64,000 nucleotides of DNA from Neobacillus drentensis (lineage in GTDB: Bacteria > Bacillota > Bacilli > Bacillales > Cytobacillaceae), in contig NZ_CP091110.1 of assembly GCF_021560175.1 (NCBI RefSeq), positions 5,628,001 through 5,692,000 on the forward strand. The letters run 5' to 3'. The notes below the pieces were generated by a model. It saw nothing but the letters and a program-made list of their open reading frames with translations. It did not search any database and had not been told where the DNA came from. Made by a program: the position numbers and the translations under genes. Below are positions 33,799 to 42,250 of the stretch, piece after piece; the first letter of the stretch is position 1; every line of letters starts with the position of its first letter.

Positions 33799-33919
33799 CG
33801 TTTCTAAATAAATCTGCCACAAACTGTAATTCATCTTTACTCATTGGTTTTAAAGTTAATGCTGTAGCTGCCATGTATTTTCCGTAAGTGTTCATAAAGT
33901 TTTCCATTTTCTTGATCAT
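33785..33919 (-). CDS. Small ORF, 44 residues, unknown
   Basis: An ATG at 33919 preceded by GGAAGGTGGT opens 44 codons ending TAA at 33785. It begins MIKKMENFMNTYGKYMAATA and ends DELQFVADLFRNDSQR; the peptide is amphipathic with five Met. A rho-independent terminator overlaps the stop, so it looks like a complete tiny transcription unit. No family recognised. Confidence 0.6.
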   Translation of the reverse strand: MIKKMENFMNTYGKYMAATALTLKPMSKDELQFVADLFRNDSQR

Positions 33920-34094
33920 TTGATTACCACCTTCCAAAATTTATATCCTTATTATCGTTCAAAAGGGGCTCATTTGACAAAGTCTTGGAAAACGGAAACA
34001 TTCACCAAAAAAGCGGGAACATTTTCCTTGTAAGCGTACATTTTACATTGTTTTCTCACTTTTTCACCGTTTTTCTTTATTTTTCACTTTGAAG

Positions 34095-34146
34095 GAGCAC
34101 AGGGAGTTCTCATGCTTCGGAAGCAAGAGAACCGTCCCCCTGCTCC
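34095..34146. repeat. REP palindrome, left arm with small deletion
   Basis: Left arm GCACAGGGAGTTCTCATGC lacks the ACG core. Right arm GGAAGCAAGAGAACCGTCCC is intact. It abuts the stop of the GGDEF gene. Confidence 0.88.
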
Positions 34147-35817
34147 TTATGAAAAAGTAACCTTATTTTTTCCTGTTCGTTTGGATACATAGAGTGCTTC
34201 GTCAGCGGAGCGAATCATTTCCGCAGATGGAACCTGCTCATCCTCCCATACTGCCGCACCGATACTGCAGCCTACCTTGATTTTTTGATCATGAAGGTCA
34301 AAGGGCTGATTCAGACTATTGATGATCTTTTCAGCCACCATCGTGGCATCCTGGACAGAATCCCCACTCGTGGTATACAAAATAACCAAAAACTCATCTC
34401 CACCTAGACGGAACACCCCTTCATTACTCCGGACACAACTTTTCAATCGCTTAGCGGTTTCTTGCAGCAAACGATCACCGACTTGATGGCCTAAGGTATC
34501 ATTGACCTGTTTAAATCCATCCAAATCGAGGTACAAGAAGGTAAGCCTATTACCCATTTGTTTCGCTGTTTCCATAGCTCCTTCAAGAAACTGATCGAGA
34601 GCAATCCGATTCATCAATCCTGTGAGCGTATCATGGTGTGCTAGATTTTCCATCTTACCCAAATCCGAAACTGTGCGAACCAACGATTCCACCAAATCAC
34701 GGAGCGATAAAGATAGAATCTCAATATCCTTAATTCCCTTATAATAAGGTATTTCCACCTTCTCACCTGCTCGTAAGCGATTGGCAGAGTAAGAGATTTG
34801 TTGAAGCGGCTTGGTGATTAAGGCCGAGGCAAACCAGCCTAATAAGGCAAAAATAATCGATAAGACGACTCCGATCAGTAAGATGGACTTCTGTAATTCA
34901 TGGACAGGAGCAAAAGCTGTTTTTTCAGGTACACGGACCAAAATGGACCAGCCCAAACCAGGATAGTTTTGATAACCGTCTCCAAACGCATATCCCGTTA
35001 GATACTTCTTACCGTTTGGCCATGTTTCGATTCGCCAGTTATTCTGACCCTTTTTGGCAAGCTTCAAACTTTCTAAGTTTAACGGCTTGCCTATATTGGC
35101 AGATGGACCTAAGAGAACAATTTGATCTTTCTGGCTGACCACAAAGATTTCTGCCCCGTCTACCTTCTCTTTTAACGGTTTCAATATTTCTTTTTCAACC
35201 TCACGGGACCATTCCCAGCTAAGGTGGGCTGCAATAACGCCGTTAAGCTTGCCGTCTGCTGTGACAATCGGTCTACTGATATCAACAAATTGTAGTGGTT
35301 CACCACTGGGATTTGGCAGCAGTTTAGCCAGTAAGACCGCATCGTGAACATCCCCGACAAATGATCCTTTTATTCCTTCTTGATAGACAGGGCGTCTCGA
35401 AATGTCGCCGCCTTTTAAAATTCCATTGGTTGCCGCTAAGACCTTCCCGTTGACATCCGTTACACCAACCCATGAAAAGGCAGGAATGCTCTCTTGGAGC
35501 TTGTTAAGAAGCACTTGAACCTGATGCGGGTCAGCGGGGTTCTGGATATCCTTCAGCTGACTGATCACATTAATTTCGCCAGCCCTCGACCACATAAAGT
35601 GATCTAATTTATCCGCCATATTATAAGCCGTGGCTGATAGTGTATTTCCGATCTGGTCCTCGACTTTTTGACTTGCTTGCGTTCCAATCATCATACTTAA
35701 AATAGCGGTTATTCCAAAGATTCCAACTGCAAATAGGACCGCTACATAGGTGCGCAGTTTTAAATTCACGTAACTCCTCCATTCTAACTGGGAGAAAAGA
35801 TAGTTTAGCAATTTCAT
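34147..35817 (-). CDS. dCache-HAMP-GGDEF diguanylate cyclase
   Basis: 556 residues. N-terminal membrane helix (about 24-46), an extracellular double-Cache sensor (about 50-310), a second helix (ILLIGVVLSIIFALLGWFASALI), HAMP, and a C-terminal GGDEF domain with DHDTLTGL-like entry (HHDTLTGLMNRIALD), YLDLDGFKQVNDT and intact RLGGDEF (472-476). Expected reaction: 2 GTP to c-di-GMP at the membrane. The inhibitory I-site reads RSNE rather than RxxD. It could counter the EAL hybrid at 13508-15757. Confidence 0.92.
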   Translation of the reverse strand: MKLLNYLFSQLEWRSYVNLKLRTYVAVLFAVGIFGITAILSMMIGTQASQKVEDQIGNTLSATAYNMADKLDHFMWSRAGEINVISQLKDIQNPADPHQVQVLLNKLQESIPAFSWVGVTDVNGKVLAATNGILKGGDISRRPVYQEGIKGSFVGDVHDAVLLAKLLPNPSGEPLQFVDISRPIVTADGKLNGVIAAHLSWEWSREVEKEILKPLKEKVDGAEIFVVSQKDQIVLLGPSANIGKPLNLESLKLAKKGQNNWRIETWPNGKKYLTGYAFGDGYQNYPGLGWSILVRVPEKTAFAPVHELQKSILLIGVVLSIIFALLGWFASALITKPLQQISYSANRLRAGEKVEIPYYKGIKDIEILSLSLRDLVESLVRTVSDLGKMENLAHHDTLTGLMNRIALDQFLEGAMETAKQMGNRLTFLYLDLDGFKQVNDTLGHQVGDRLLQETAKRLKSCVRSNEGVFRLGGDEFLVILYTTSGDSVQDATMVAEKIINSLNQPFDLHDQKIKVGCSIGAAVWEDEQVPSAEMIRSADEALYVSKRTGKNKVTFS

Positions 35818-35885
35818 ATTATACTAAGTTTCCACCTTTTTCGAACAGTGTCTTTTTATGGATTTAATTGAACTAGGAAACAGTA

Positions 35886-35917
35886 GAAAGAGGAGGGTTT
35901 TGAAGTCCTCCTCTTTC
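35886..35917. terminator. Hairpin between GGDEF and VanZ genes
   Basis: GAAAGAGGAGG...CCTCCTCTTTC, perfect 11-bp stem. Confidence 0.7.
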
Positions 35918-35953
35918 CCATTTTAGACTATGATACGCCTGTAGCTGTTACAA

Positions 35954-35973
35954 CTAATTGAACGTTTGATTAA
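35954..35973. promoter_or_regulatory. TetR-like operator palindrome, site 3
   Basis: CTAATTGAACGTTTGATTAA. The reverse complement reads TTAATCAAACGTTCAATTAG, the same motif as sites 1 and 2. Confidence 0.45.
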
Positions 35974-36023
35974 CTTTTACAAGTGGTGCCCGTAGGTTTC
36001 TCCGCAATTATAAATGAAGCCGG

Positions 36024-36473
36024 CTAGTCTATCCTTGACCTGGTCTTTTTGCCTATTTTTTTAACAATCAAAAACGTCATCAGCAGGACGAGAAAGGCCC
36101 CGACTGAGTCAAATAAAAAGACATCCTTTATCGAAGCGGTTCTGCCTGGCATAAAGGATTGGTGATATTCATCCGTCATCGCATAAAGTACTGTTAGTAT
36201 CCATGCAAGGATATAGGCAAATCGGTAGACTTCCAGACACTTAAAAAATAAAAAGGCAAGGAAGCCGAATACCGTAATGTGGGTGAGTTTTCGCACGAAA
36301 AAGTTTAGCTGATCTACTACCACATGGTTTACTCCGTCTATATGTAAGAACACCAGTATTTTTTGGAGAGTATCGGACGTATTTTTCCCCGTAGAATAAG
36401 GAACCTGTGTAAACATAAAAATAACTGCCATCCATAGGATCGCCGCAACAATCCACCATTTTCTTCTATTCAT
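36024..36473 (-). CDS. VanZ-family membrane protein
   Basis: 149 residues with four to five helices and the VanZ core FVRKLTHITVFGFLAFLFF and DEYHQSFMPGRTASIKDVFLFDSVGAFL. VanZ-like proteins are widespread; in teicoplanin operons one lowers glycopeptide susceptibility, but most are of unknown role. GGAGGAAG precedes ATG 36473. No resistance genes nearby, so a general envelope role is more likely. Confidence 0.85.
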   Translation of the reverse strand: MNRRKWWIVAAILWMAVIFMFTQVPYSTGKNTSDTLQKILVFLHIDGVNHVVVDQLNFFVRKLTHITVFGFLAFLFFKCLEVYRFAYILAWILTVLYAMTDEYHQSFMPGRTASIKDVFLFDSVGAFLVLLMTFLIVKKIGKKTRSRID

Positions 36474-36576
36474 CTATGTCATCTTCCTCCGTTTCTATCA
36501 ATAACTCCTATAGTACTACCTAGCTGCTTAAGAGGACAACAGGTTCTTGTAAACAGAAACCCTAAACTAGTAAAAT

Positions 36577-36638
36577 AGGAGCATGGGGACGGTTCTCTTG
36601 CTTCCGTTCTGGAAGCAAAAGAACCGTCCCCATGCTCA
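36577..36638. repeat. REP palindrome between divergent genes
   Basis: GGGGACGGTTCTCTTGCTTC, loop GTTCT, GGAAGCAAAAGAACCGTCCC. Confidence 0.93.
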
Positions 36639-36661
36639 CTAAACTGTGAAAGGTGTTCTTG

Positions 36662-37963
36662 ATGAAGTATTTTAAACTGCCTATTCTTTATTATGTTATT
36701 TTTATCATTATTGTCGTTTCAACCTATATTAGCTATGAAATCTATCCGATGACTTCCGCACAGGAAAAGACAACGTTTATTGTAACGGTTTTATCATTGG
36801 TTGTGTCTACCATCGCTTTTTATATAGCGATGAAAACGTACATATCGATTGATAGTGTGAATGTGATTACCCAGATGGAGGGAAATGTTTTAGAGAATGA
36901 AAATTACGTCATTTCTATTACGAGTCTATTAAAAGATTATCCCATGACAAATCCACTAGAGGTTGAGGATGCTATTTTTAAAAAGTTAAAAGAGATCTTT
37001 AGTAAAAAGAATTCAAGAACGGCCATTGATTTTACCGATAACCTACAATATTTTATCGATATCATTATCTTCTTCCCCGCACTTTTTAAATCAGAAAATG
37101 GCCGGCAGCAGGAAAATTTTAAAAATATGGAAACCGTTCTTTCCTTAATTGATCAGCGAAAAAAGGATCTCCTTTCGGTCAGTACCGGAAATCTCATTTT
37201 AATAGAAGAAACCGTTAAACTGATCAATAGTGTCATTAACTACCAACAATTAATTTCCACAAAAGAAATTAAGATGTCTTCTTCTTTACTTGATGTTAGG
37301 GGAACAATGTTAAAAAACCCTGTAACACAAACGGTTTACTTTGATTATCTAGGATTGTTCTACAATAAAAAGGCAATGACGATTTTATTTGACAATCTGA
37401 ACTTGGGAAAAGGCGATATATTCGAGATTGACCGGCTTAAAGAGGTGATTCGAAAAATTCCCTCACTCGATGGTGAAAATGTCGAGCTTGCCACGATGTA
37501 TTTGAAGGAATCCAAGAAAGCCTTTCAACATGCCCTAGAGAATTGTAAGAACGATGTGATGTGGGAAGGATTTATTAAATATAACGATGCGCGTTCTACC
37601 TATTTTTTAAAGCTCGTTCAACCCGAGTATCAAGGGGAAGATTGGAATATCCTCATGAACGAGGCGATTATCGCCCGTGGCAAACTGAATTATTTAATTA
37701 AGGATCTGTACGAAAAGGGAGCGCCGCCTACCTTCCTGCAAGAGGAATTTAATTATCAAGAATATCTGGCAAGATTGGTTAAAATCAATATCCTGATAGC
37801 CGAAGAAACAGACATCAACGATACCCTAAACATCAGCCGATACCCTGCCCCACAATATACCGGGTTAAAAAATGACCGTTTCATTAAGGAACCGTATCTA
37901 GGTAGTAATACAAAAATTAGAAATTATCAACAAGATATTTTGCGGAAGCTTGACGAAGCATAG
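36662..37963 (+). CDS. Hypothetical two-helix membrane-anchored protein
   Basis: 433 residues from ATG 36662 (AAAGGTG 6 nt upstream; GTG 36653 is a less likely start). Two N-terminal helices (LPILYYVIFIIIVVSTYI and FIVTVLSLVVSTIAFYIA) are followed by about 360 residues of helical cytoplasmic domain without recognised motif. The last codons GAA GCA TAG are part of a REP copy. Function unknown. Confidence 0.75.
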   Translation: MKYFKLPILYYVIFIIIVVSTYISYEIYPMTSAQEKTTFIVTVLSLVVSTIAFYIAMKTYISIDSVNVITQMEGNVLENENYVISITSLLKDYPMTNPLEVEDAIFKKLKEIFSKKNSRTAIDFTDNLQYFIDIIIFFPALFKSENGRQQENFKNMETVLSLIDQRKKDLLSVSTGNLILIEETVKLINSVINYQQLISTKEIKMSSSLLDVRGTMLKNPVTQTVYFDYLGLFYNKKAMTILFDNLNLGKGDIFEIDRLKEVIRKIPSLDGENVELATMYLKESKKAFQHALENCKNDVMWEGFIKYNDARSTYFLKLVQPEYQGEDWNILMNEAIIARGKLNYLIKDLYEKGAPPTFLQEEFNYQEYLARLVKINILIAEETDINDTLNISRYPAPQYTGLKNDRFIKEPYLGSNTKIRNYQQDILRKLDEA

Positions 37964-38015
37964 GGAGGGTTCTCTTGCTTCCTTTTCGGAAGCGTAAGAA
38001 CCGTCCCCATGCTTC
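37953..38015. repeat. REP palindrome supplying the stop of the preceding gene
   Basis: GGGAGGGTTCTCTTGCTTCC, loop TTTTC, GGAAGCGTAAGAACCGTCCC. The TAG of the upstream gene lies in its outer flank. Confidence 0.92.
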
Positions 38016-38019
38016 CCGT

Positions 38020-38245
38020 GATATAATCATAATTGGAGTAGTGTAAAGCCATCTTTTAAAATCTTTAAAAGGTGTAGCTGATCCGCATTCTCCTGGCTGG
38101 ATACTGGTGTCCTTTTGGAGCCAGTGCATCTAGGGTTCAAACCCCTAAAGGGGATCCGCTCACGGTTATTTAGGTTTTGGCCAGTTTTGCAGGTAAGACC
38201 TCCATTGGCCAATCCAAGCTGTGGGTGGATTCCAAAATCTTAGAG
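38020..38245 (+). ncRNA. Structured leader or RNA element before the slipin gene
   Basis: Several stems can be drawn by eye: CTTTTAAA/TTTAAAAG (38051-38070), CTGGCT/AGCCAG (38094-38125), TAGGG-TTCAAAC-CCCTA (a T-arm-like 5-bp stem with 7-nt loop, about 38132-38148), GGCCA/TGGCC with inner AGGT/ACCT (about 38178-38210). Nothing in this 230-bp segment reads as a protein. It does not show a T-box, S-box or lysine-riboswitch core and lacks tRNA acceptor pairing. Class unknown. Confidence 0.4.
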
Positions 38246-38258
38246 AGAAGGTGATAGA

Positions 38259-39002
38259 ATGTTTGATATTATGATCATTGCACTAGTAATTTTCTTAATT
38301 TTCTTACTACTCGTTATAACCAAAAGACTTATTAAAACGATGACCATTTTTCAATATGAACGTGGAATTAAGTTTCACAAGGGAAAGTTTAAGGAAGTTG
38401 TTGGGCCGGGAAGGTATACCTATTTTACTTCAACTACCCATTTGGAAATTTTTGATATGAGACCTGCCATTCTCCAATTAAACGGTCAAGAATTATTAAC
38501 GGCTGACAATGTTAGTGTGAAAATTAGTTTAGCTGTCAAATATCAGATTCTAGACCCCCAAGCACTGATTTCAGAGTATCAAAACTTCCAAGACTATTTA
38601 TATATGAGCATACAATTTAAACTCCGAGAAGTCGTATCTTCAATTGAAATGGATGACCTATTGAAAAGCCGCCAAAAAATAAACGATGATGTCAGAAACT
38701 TACTGTTGGAAGACAAATCTTTAATTGGGGTTTCTATTCATTCAGTGGATTTGAAGGATATTATGTTATCAGCAGAATTAAAGAAAGTTTATTCCGAGGT
38801 GCTTAAAGCAAAAAAGGAGGCCCTTTCGTTATTAGAGAAGGCACGCGGAGAAACGGCAACATTAAGAAGCTTAGCCAATACGGCTAAGATGTTGGAAAAC
38901 AACCCAGAATTAGCCCAACTTCGGTTAATACAAACGATTGAAGCTTCACAAGGAAATACCTTTATTATTGATGTTTTAAATAGTAACAAAAAGAAAATGT
39001 AG
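38259..39002 (+). CDS. Slipin/stomatin-like SPFH protein
   Basis: 247 residues. One N-terminal helix (IMIIALVIFLIFLLLVI, 4-20), then an SPFH/band-7 domain (FKEVVGPGRYTYFTSTTHLEIFDMRPAILQLNGQELLTADNVSVKISLAVKYQI) and a C-terminal helical tail (LKKVYSEVLKAKKEALSLLEKARGETATLRSLANTAK). Slipins oligomerise on membranes and are commonly paired with NfeD proteins; no NfeD is seen here. GAAGGTG precedes the ATG, and a long structured leader lies upstream. Confidence 0.87.
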   Translation: MFDIMIIALVIFLIFLLLVITKRLIKTMTIFQYERGIKFHKGKFKEVVGPGRYTYFTSTTHLEIFDMRPAILQLNGQELLTADNVSVKISLAVKYQILDPQALISEYQNFQDYLYMSIQFKLREVVSSIEMDDLLKSRQKINDDVRNLLLEDKSLIGVSIHSVDLKDIMLSAELKKVYSEVLKAKKEALSLLEKARGETATLRSLANTAKMLENNPELAQLRLIQTIEASQGNTFIIDVLNSNKKKM

Positions 39003-39061
39003 GAGCACGGGGACGGTTCTCTTGCTTCCATTCAGGAAGCAAAAGAACCGTCCCCATGCTC
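39002..39061. repeat. REP palindrome after the slipin gene
   Basis: GGGGACGGTTCTCTTGCTTC, loop ATTCA, GGAAGCAAAAGAACCGTCCC. It overlaps the last base of the slipin stop. Confidence 0.93.
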
Positions 39062-39073
39062 TGCCGTCACCCG

Positions 39074-40075
39074 TTATTCCGTGAGTTTATTCCGGTCTTC
39101 AATTTGTGGAGGTTCTTCCATCCAACCGTTTTGGATCATAATTTTTCCTCCTTGTTGAGCAAATCTGAAAATATCTGCTGCAAGTACCGCCATTTTGGCC
39201 GGCAGGTCATTTCGTAAGCTAAAGGCACCGCCTAATGCATTACTTCCAAGTCCAAAGGTGGTTAACAAACTGGTATTGTACAACATTAATTTATCAGAGA
39301 ATGGTGCAACTTTTGACGCTGTTGCTTTTCCCGCATGTGTAGCGGGAGGTTCAATGAAACTTTGGCGTAAAAACTCGCCTAAGTCCATTTCAATTTTTCT
39401 TGACAATTTCATTCCCTTGACAAGATAGTCTTGAACATCCTCATGTGAAGCAACTTGTGCAAATCCAATCATTAATTGCATTCCGACAAGGTTTGTTTCA
39501 ATGGCATGATGGATCAGGGAGACCTCAATCGTGTTAAGAGATCTCGGCTCATTTAGCAAATTAAAACCACTCCGATAATCGGTATCTTGTACAAAACGCA
39601 CTTCTTTCGGCATGGATACATAAGCTGGACGAACCAAAACCCCTTTTTCTAAAAGGAATTGGGTGGATTCACTGTTCAACGCTTGCGCTTCTGCAGTCAA
39701 GTTGATAAAAAGATCATTAATATCTTTCCGATAAGACATCCCACAAAAAAGCGCGTAAAGACTCATCTCCACCTTCGTCATCATATGTAAGTACATGATA
39801 TTGAACATGTAATCATATAACTTTGGCACGCCTTTATGAACATCCTCGTCTGTAAAACCAATAGGAATAACTGCCCCTTCTTGTTCAAAAATCTCCTTAA
39901 TGGTCTCTATCGTCTTGGAAGCCCCATCATAATGAGTTTGCAACAATGGTCTTTCATCATTCTCAGCGTGCTCAATAAAATGCTCTAAAATTCTCATAAT
40001 CATCGTCTTTTCTTGATAAGCCATCCACAAATTCGCTAATTCTGAAGATGTAATCGGAATTCCATTCAAAGTCAT
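39074..40075 (-). CDS. DUF3231 family protein
   Basis: 333 residues from ATG 40075, chosen for AGGAGGGG upstream; the extension to 40102 runs through that site. The protein is an internal duplication: two helical halves of about 165 residues, each starting with SELANLWMAYQEKTMI- or SLIHHAIETNLVGMQLMI-type segments, resembling a ferritin-like four-helix bundle. DUF3231 proteins are frequent in spore formers and related by shape to coat-F proteins. Function unknown. Confidence 0.82.
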   Translation of the reverse strand: MTLNGIPITSSELANLWMAYQEKTMIMRILEHFIEHAENDERPLLQTHYDGASKTIETIKEIFEQEGAVIPIGFTDEDVHKGVPKLYDYMFNIMYLHMMTKVEMSLYALFCGMSYRKDINDLFINLTAEAQALNSESTQFLLEKGVLVRPAYVSMPKEVRFVQDTDYRSGFNLLNEPRSLNTIEVSLIHHAIETNLVGMQLMIGFAQVASHEDVQDYLVKGMKLSRKIEMDLGEFLRQSFIEPPATHAGKATASKVAPFSDKLMLYNTSLLTTFGLGSNALGGAFSLRNDLPAKMAVLAADIFRFAQQGGKIMIQNGWMEEPPQIEDRNKLTE

Positions 40076-40097
40076 TATGATAACCCCTCCTGTTAGA

Positions 40098-40155
40098 TGC
40101 ACGGGGACGGTTCTCTTGCTTCCGATTTGGAAGCAAGAGAACCGTCCCCACGCTT
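40098..40155. repeat. REP palindrome between DUF3231 and VanW genes
   Basis: GGGGACGGTTCTCTTGCTTC, loop GATTT, GGAAGCAAGAGAACCGTCCC; perfect outer arms. Confidence 0.93.
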
Positions 40156-40157
40156 AT

Positions 40158-41039
40158 TTAGTAAGAAAGATAGGGAACTTTTTTGGGCTTGTAGGTGATG
40201 ACATCGGATGAATAAATTTCTACTTTTAATTTGCCGCGTAACATTTTGGCTTGAATGAGGATGGGTTGGTTGTATTGATTTTTAAAGATCAGATCAGGCC
40301 CATTCCAGCTAACCGTGGCATCCCGCTTTGGAGGAACGTAGGTAACCTCTTTGCTGTGGGAGTAACGATGAATCACATTCAATCCTGCACTATCAATCGC
40401 ATTAAAGAGGGTGGATGAAACCTGACAAATGCCGCCGCCATAGTCTTCTGCATACTCCCCTTTAACAATCACAGTAGCAGGCACATATCCTTTCCTTGCG
40501 GTTCTTTCCCCTACTACTTGATTAAAGGAAAAGGTTTCACCCGGAAAAAGAACAAAATTATTAATCGATTTTGCGGCAAGATAGATATTATGATTTCTTT
40601 TTTTATTATTGGAATTAAAGTAAGTTAGGTATTGGCCTATTTTTTCAATTCGTATATTTCCAAGTAATTCACTATCAACCTTAGGGGAAACCATTTGTAA
40701 AGGGACTTCCAATTCGGATGCTCCCTTATTAAAATAATAAGCAAGAACCTTTTCAGTGAAAAGCTCGCGATTTAAACGATAACCGACCTGCTCTGGGATA
40801 ATCGTTCCGTTGTGATCAATAATGGCATTTCTAGGCACCGACGACACTTGCTTGTCCAATTCGTCCATATATGTTTTTAACTTTTCCGGATTAATAATGG
40901 GTAATTCCGGCATAATGGTCGAAAAATTAGCACGGTTTACCACTGAGATAGGATGCCCATTGTTCGTGATTAATAATTCGCCTGGCATATTCACTTGCTG
41001 CGATAACATGACGAGCCCAAGTAACCAAGTAAAGTTCAT
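40158..41039 (-). CDS. VanW-family protein
   Basis: 293 residues from ATG 41039 with GGGAGG upstream (the open frame continues to 41129 without a better site). An N-terminal hydrophobic stretch (FTWLLGLVMLSQQV) suggests export. The VanW core is clear: NNFVLFPGETFSFNQVVGERTARKGY, YAEDYGGGICQVSSTLFNA and VTYVPPKRDATVSWNGPDLIFKNQYNQPI. Related to YoaR of Bacillus. Probable envelope protein of unknown function. Confidence 0.85.
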   Translation of the reverse strand: MNFTWLLGLVMLSQQVNMPGELLITNNGHPISVVNRANFSTIMPELPIINPEKLKTYMDELDKQVSSVPRNAIIDHNGTIIPEQVGYRLNRELFTEKVLAYYFNKGASELEVPLQMVSPKVDSELLGNIRIEKIGQYLTYFNSNNKKRNHNIYLAAKSINNFVLFPGETFSFNQVVGERTARKGYVPATVIVKGEYAEDYGGGICQVSSTLFNAIDSAGLNVIHRYSHSKEVTYVPPKRDATVSWNGPDLIFKNQYNQPILIQAKMLRGKLKVEIYSSDVITYKPKKVPYLSY

Positions 41040-41120
41040 GCACTGAAACCTCCCTACCTTTATTATGAGTAAAATAATTAATTTCATGTAATTCACTGTA
41101 AGCAACGGAAGGAAATAAAA

Positions 41121-41582
41121 ATGACACAAATTACATTTTTAGCCTCATCCAAACCCTTTAAGATCCCTGATGAAATCGAAGAATACAATAATCGGACATT
41201 TTTTGACCGTGAGGAGGATGCTATCTATTTCTCTGTGCAGGAAGTCGATGAATATTGGGAAAGGCTAGTGGATGGTTTATTTTCTTTGCCCTATATTTAT
41301 GAAGTTAATGGAGTTGGAAACCGTTTATTTTTAACATACATTGAAAAGTATATGGAAGTAGGAGAGGTGTTAGAAATTTACCATGTGCCAAATCAACATG
41401 CCTTTGAGGACTACAAACAAAGAATGGAAGCACATCCGGAGCCGATTGAAGTGAATGTAGGAAGGTTCACGTACCAGGACATTTATGGTTTGTATCAATT
41501 ACATCCTAAAAAGTGGCTAGAAGAACTGAGCCACCGAAATTATCTAAGCCATTATGGGATTACAACATTTATTAAGTATTGA
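41121..41582 (+). CDS. Hypothetical protein
   Basis: 153 residues, soluble, acidic, rich in Tyr/Phe/Glu (MTQITFLASSKPFKIPDEIE...; YIYEVNGVGNRLFLTYIEKY). AAGGAAAT precedes the ATG. It is divergent from the VanW gene. I recognise no domain or catalytic motif, but the composition, codon pattern and ribosome-binding site support a real gene. Confidence 0.7.
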   Translation: MTQITFLASSKPFKIPDEIEEYNNRTFFDREEDAIYFSVQEVDEYWERLVDGLFSLPYIYEVNGVGNRLFLTYIEKYMEVGEVLEIYHVPNQHAFEDYKQRMEAHPEPIEVNVGRFTYQDIYGLYQLHPKKWLEELSHRNYLSHYGITTFIKY

Positions 41583-41724
41583 AAATCATTATTTGTTTTA
41601 ACCCCTAAATCAGGCTTTTTAAAAAGAGACAAAAACAATGGTCATTTTAATTAAAAATGGAATTTCCACCCATTTATTTATGGTACAATTCTCCTATATT
41701 TATTTATTTTTAGGGGGAAATTTA

Positions 41725-42078
41725 GTGAGTGAAATAACAGCAAACGTACAGCATAATTTCGCTGCACAAGATCAAGAAAGGTCTTATTTTGATGGGGGTC
41801 TTTTTCAGTACATAGGCTGGTCTATCTTAGGAGGACTTGTAACGGTCTGCACATTGGGAATTTGCTATCCCTGGGCGATTACGATGATTTTAGGATGGAA
41901 AACACGCCACACGGTTATTAATGGGAGAAGATTACAATTCACTGTTTCTGCAGTTGGATTGTTTGGAAACTGGATAAAATGGTGGTTTTTTTGCTTAATT
42001 ACATTAGGAATTTATAGTTTTTGGTTGTTTATTGCAATGGAAAAATGGAAAACAAAACATACTTCATTTGCTAATTAA
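41725..42078 (+). CDS. DUF898-like small membrane protein
   Basis: 117 residues from GTG 41725, preceded by AGGGGG; the upstream extension to 41638 looks like leader. Two membrane helices (LFQYIGWSILGGLVTVCTLGICYPWA and IKWWFFCLITLGIYSFWLF) with the intervening WKTRHTVINGRRLQFT signature seen in DUF898 (YjgN-type) proteins. Function unknown. A terminator follows at 42090-42120. Confidence 0.75.
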   Translation: MSEITANVQHNFAAQDQERSYFDGGLFQYIGWSILGGLVTVCTLGICYPWAITMILGWKTRHTVINGRRLQFTVSAVGLFGNWIKWWFFCLITLGIYSFWLFIAMEKWKTKHTSFAN

Positions 42079-42089
42079 ACGCTTGGGAA

Positions 42090-42120
42090 AAATAAGGCCT
42101 CCGATTGGAAGGCTTTATTT
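42090..42120 (+). terminator. Terminator of the DUF898 gene
   Basis: AAATAAGGCCTCC...GGAAGGCTTTATTT, imperfect hairpin with T-rich tail. Confidence 0.7.
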
Positions 42121-42221
42121 GATTATTGGCCAGTTCTTCCCTTGCGATAAGACGTTTCCTCAACTAAATGCTTTTCCAACTGGAGTTTCATACATTTTAC
42201 GTATGGCTTCTTTTATATGTA

Positions 42222-42250
42222 AAGAAGCAAGAGAACCGTCCCCCTGCTTC
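42222..42250. repeat. REP half copy (right arm only)
   Basis: GAAGCAAGAGAACCGTCCCC followed by CTGCTTC, adjoining the stop of the DUF1906 gene. Confidence 0.88.

Noticed and set aside
38130..38165. tRNA or tRNA pseudogene
   Set aside because: The T-arm-like hairpin is convincing, but there is no matching acceptor stem, no CCA-proximal pairing and no anticodon arm at the proper distance.
36024..41039. Glycopeptide resistance cluster (VanZ, VanW present)
   Set aside because: No VanA/B ligase, VanH, VanX or VanRS genes; VanZ and VanW homologues are common housekeeping envelope proteins in Bacillaceae.
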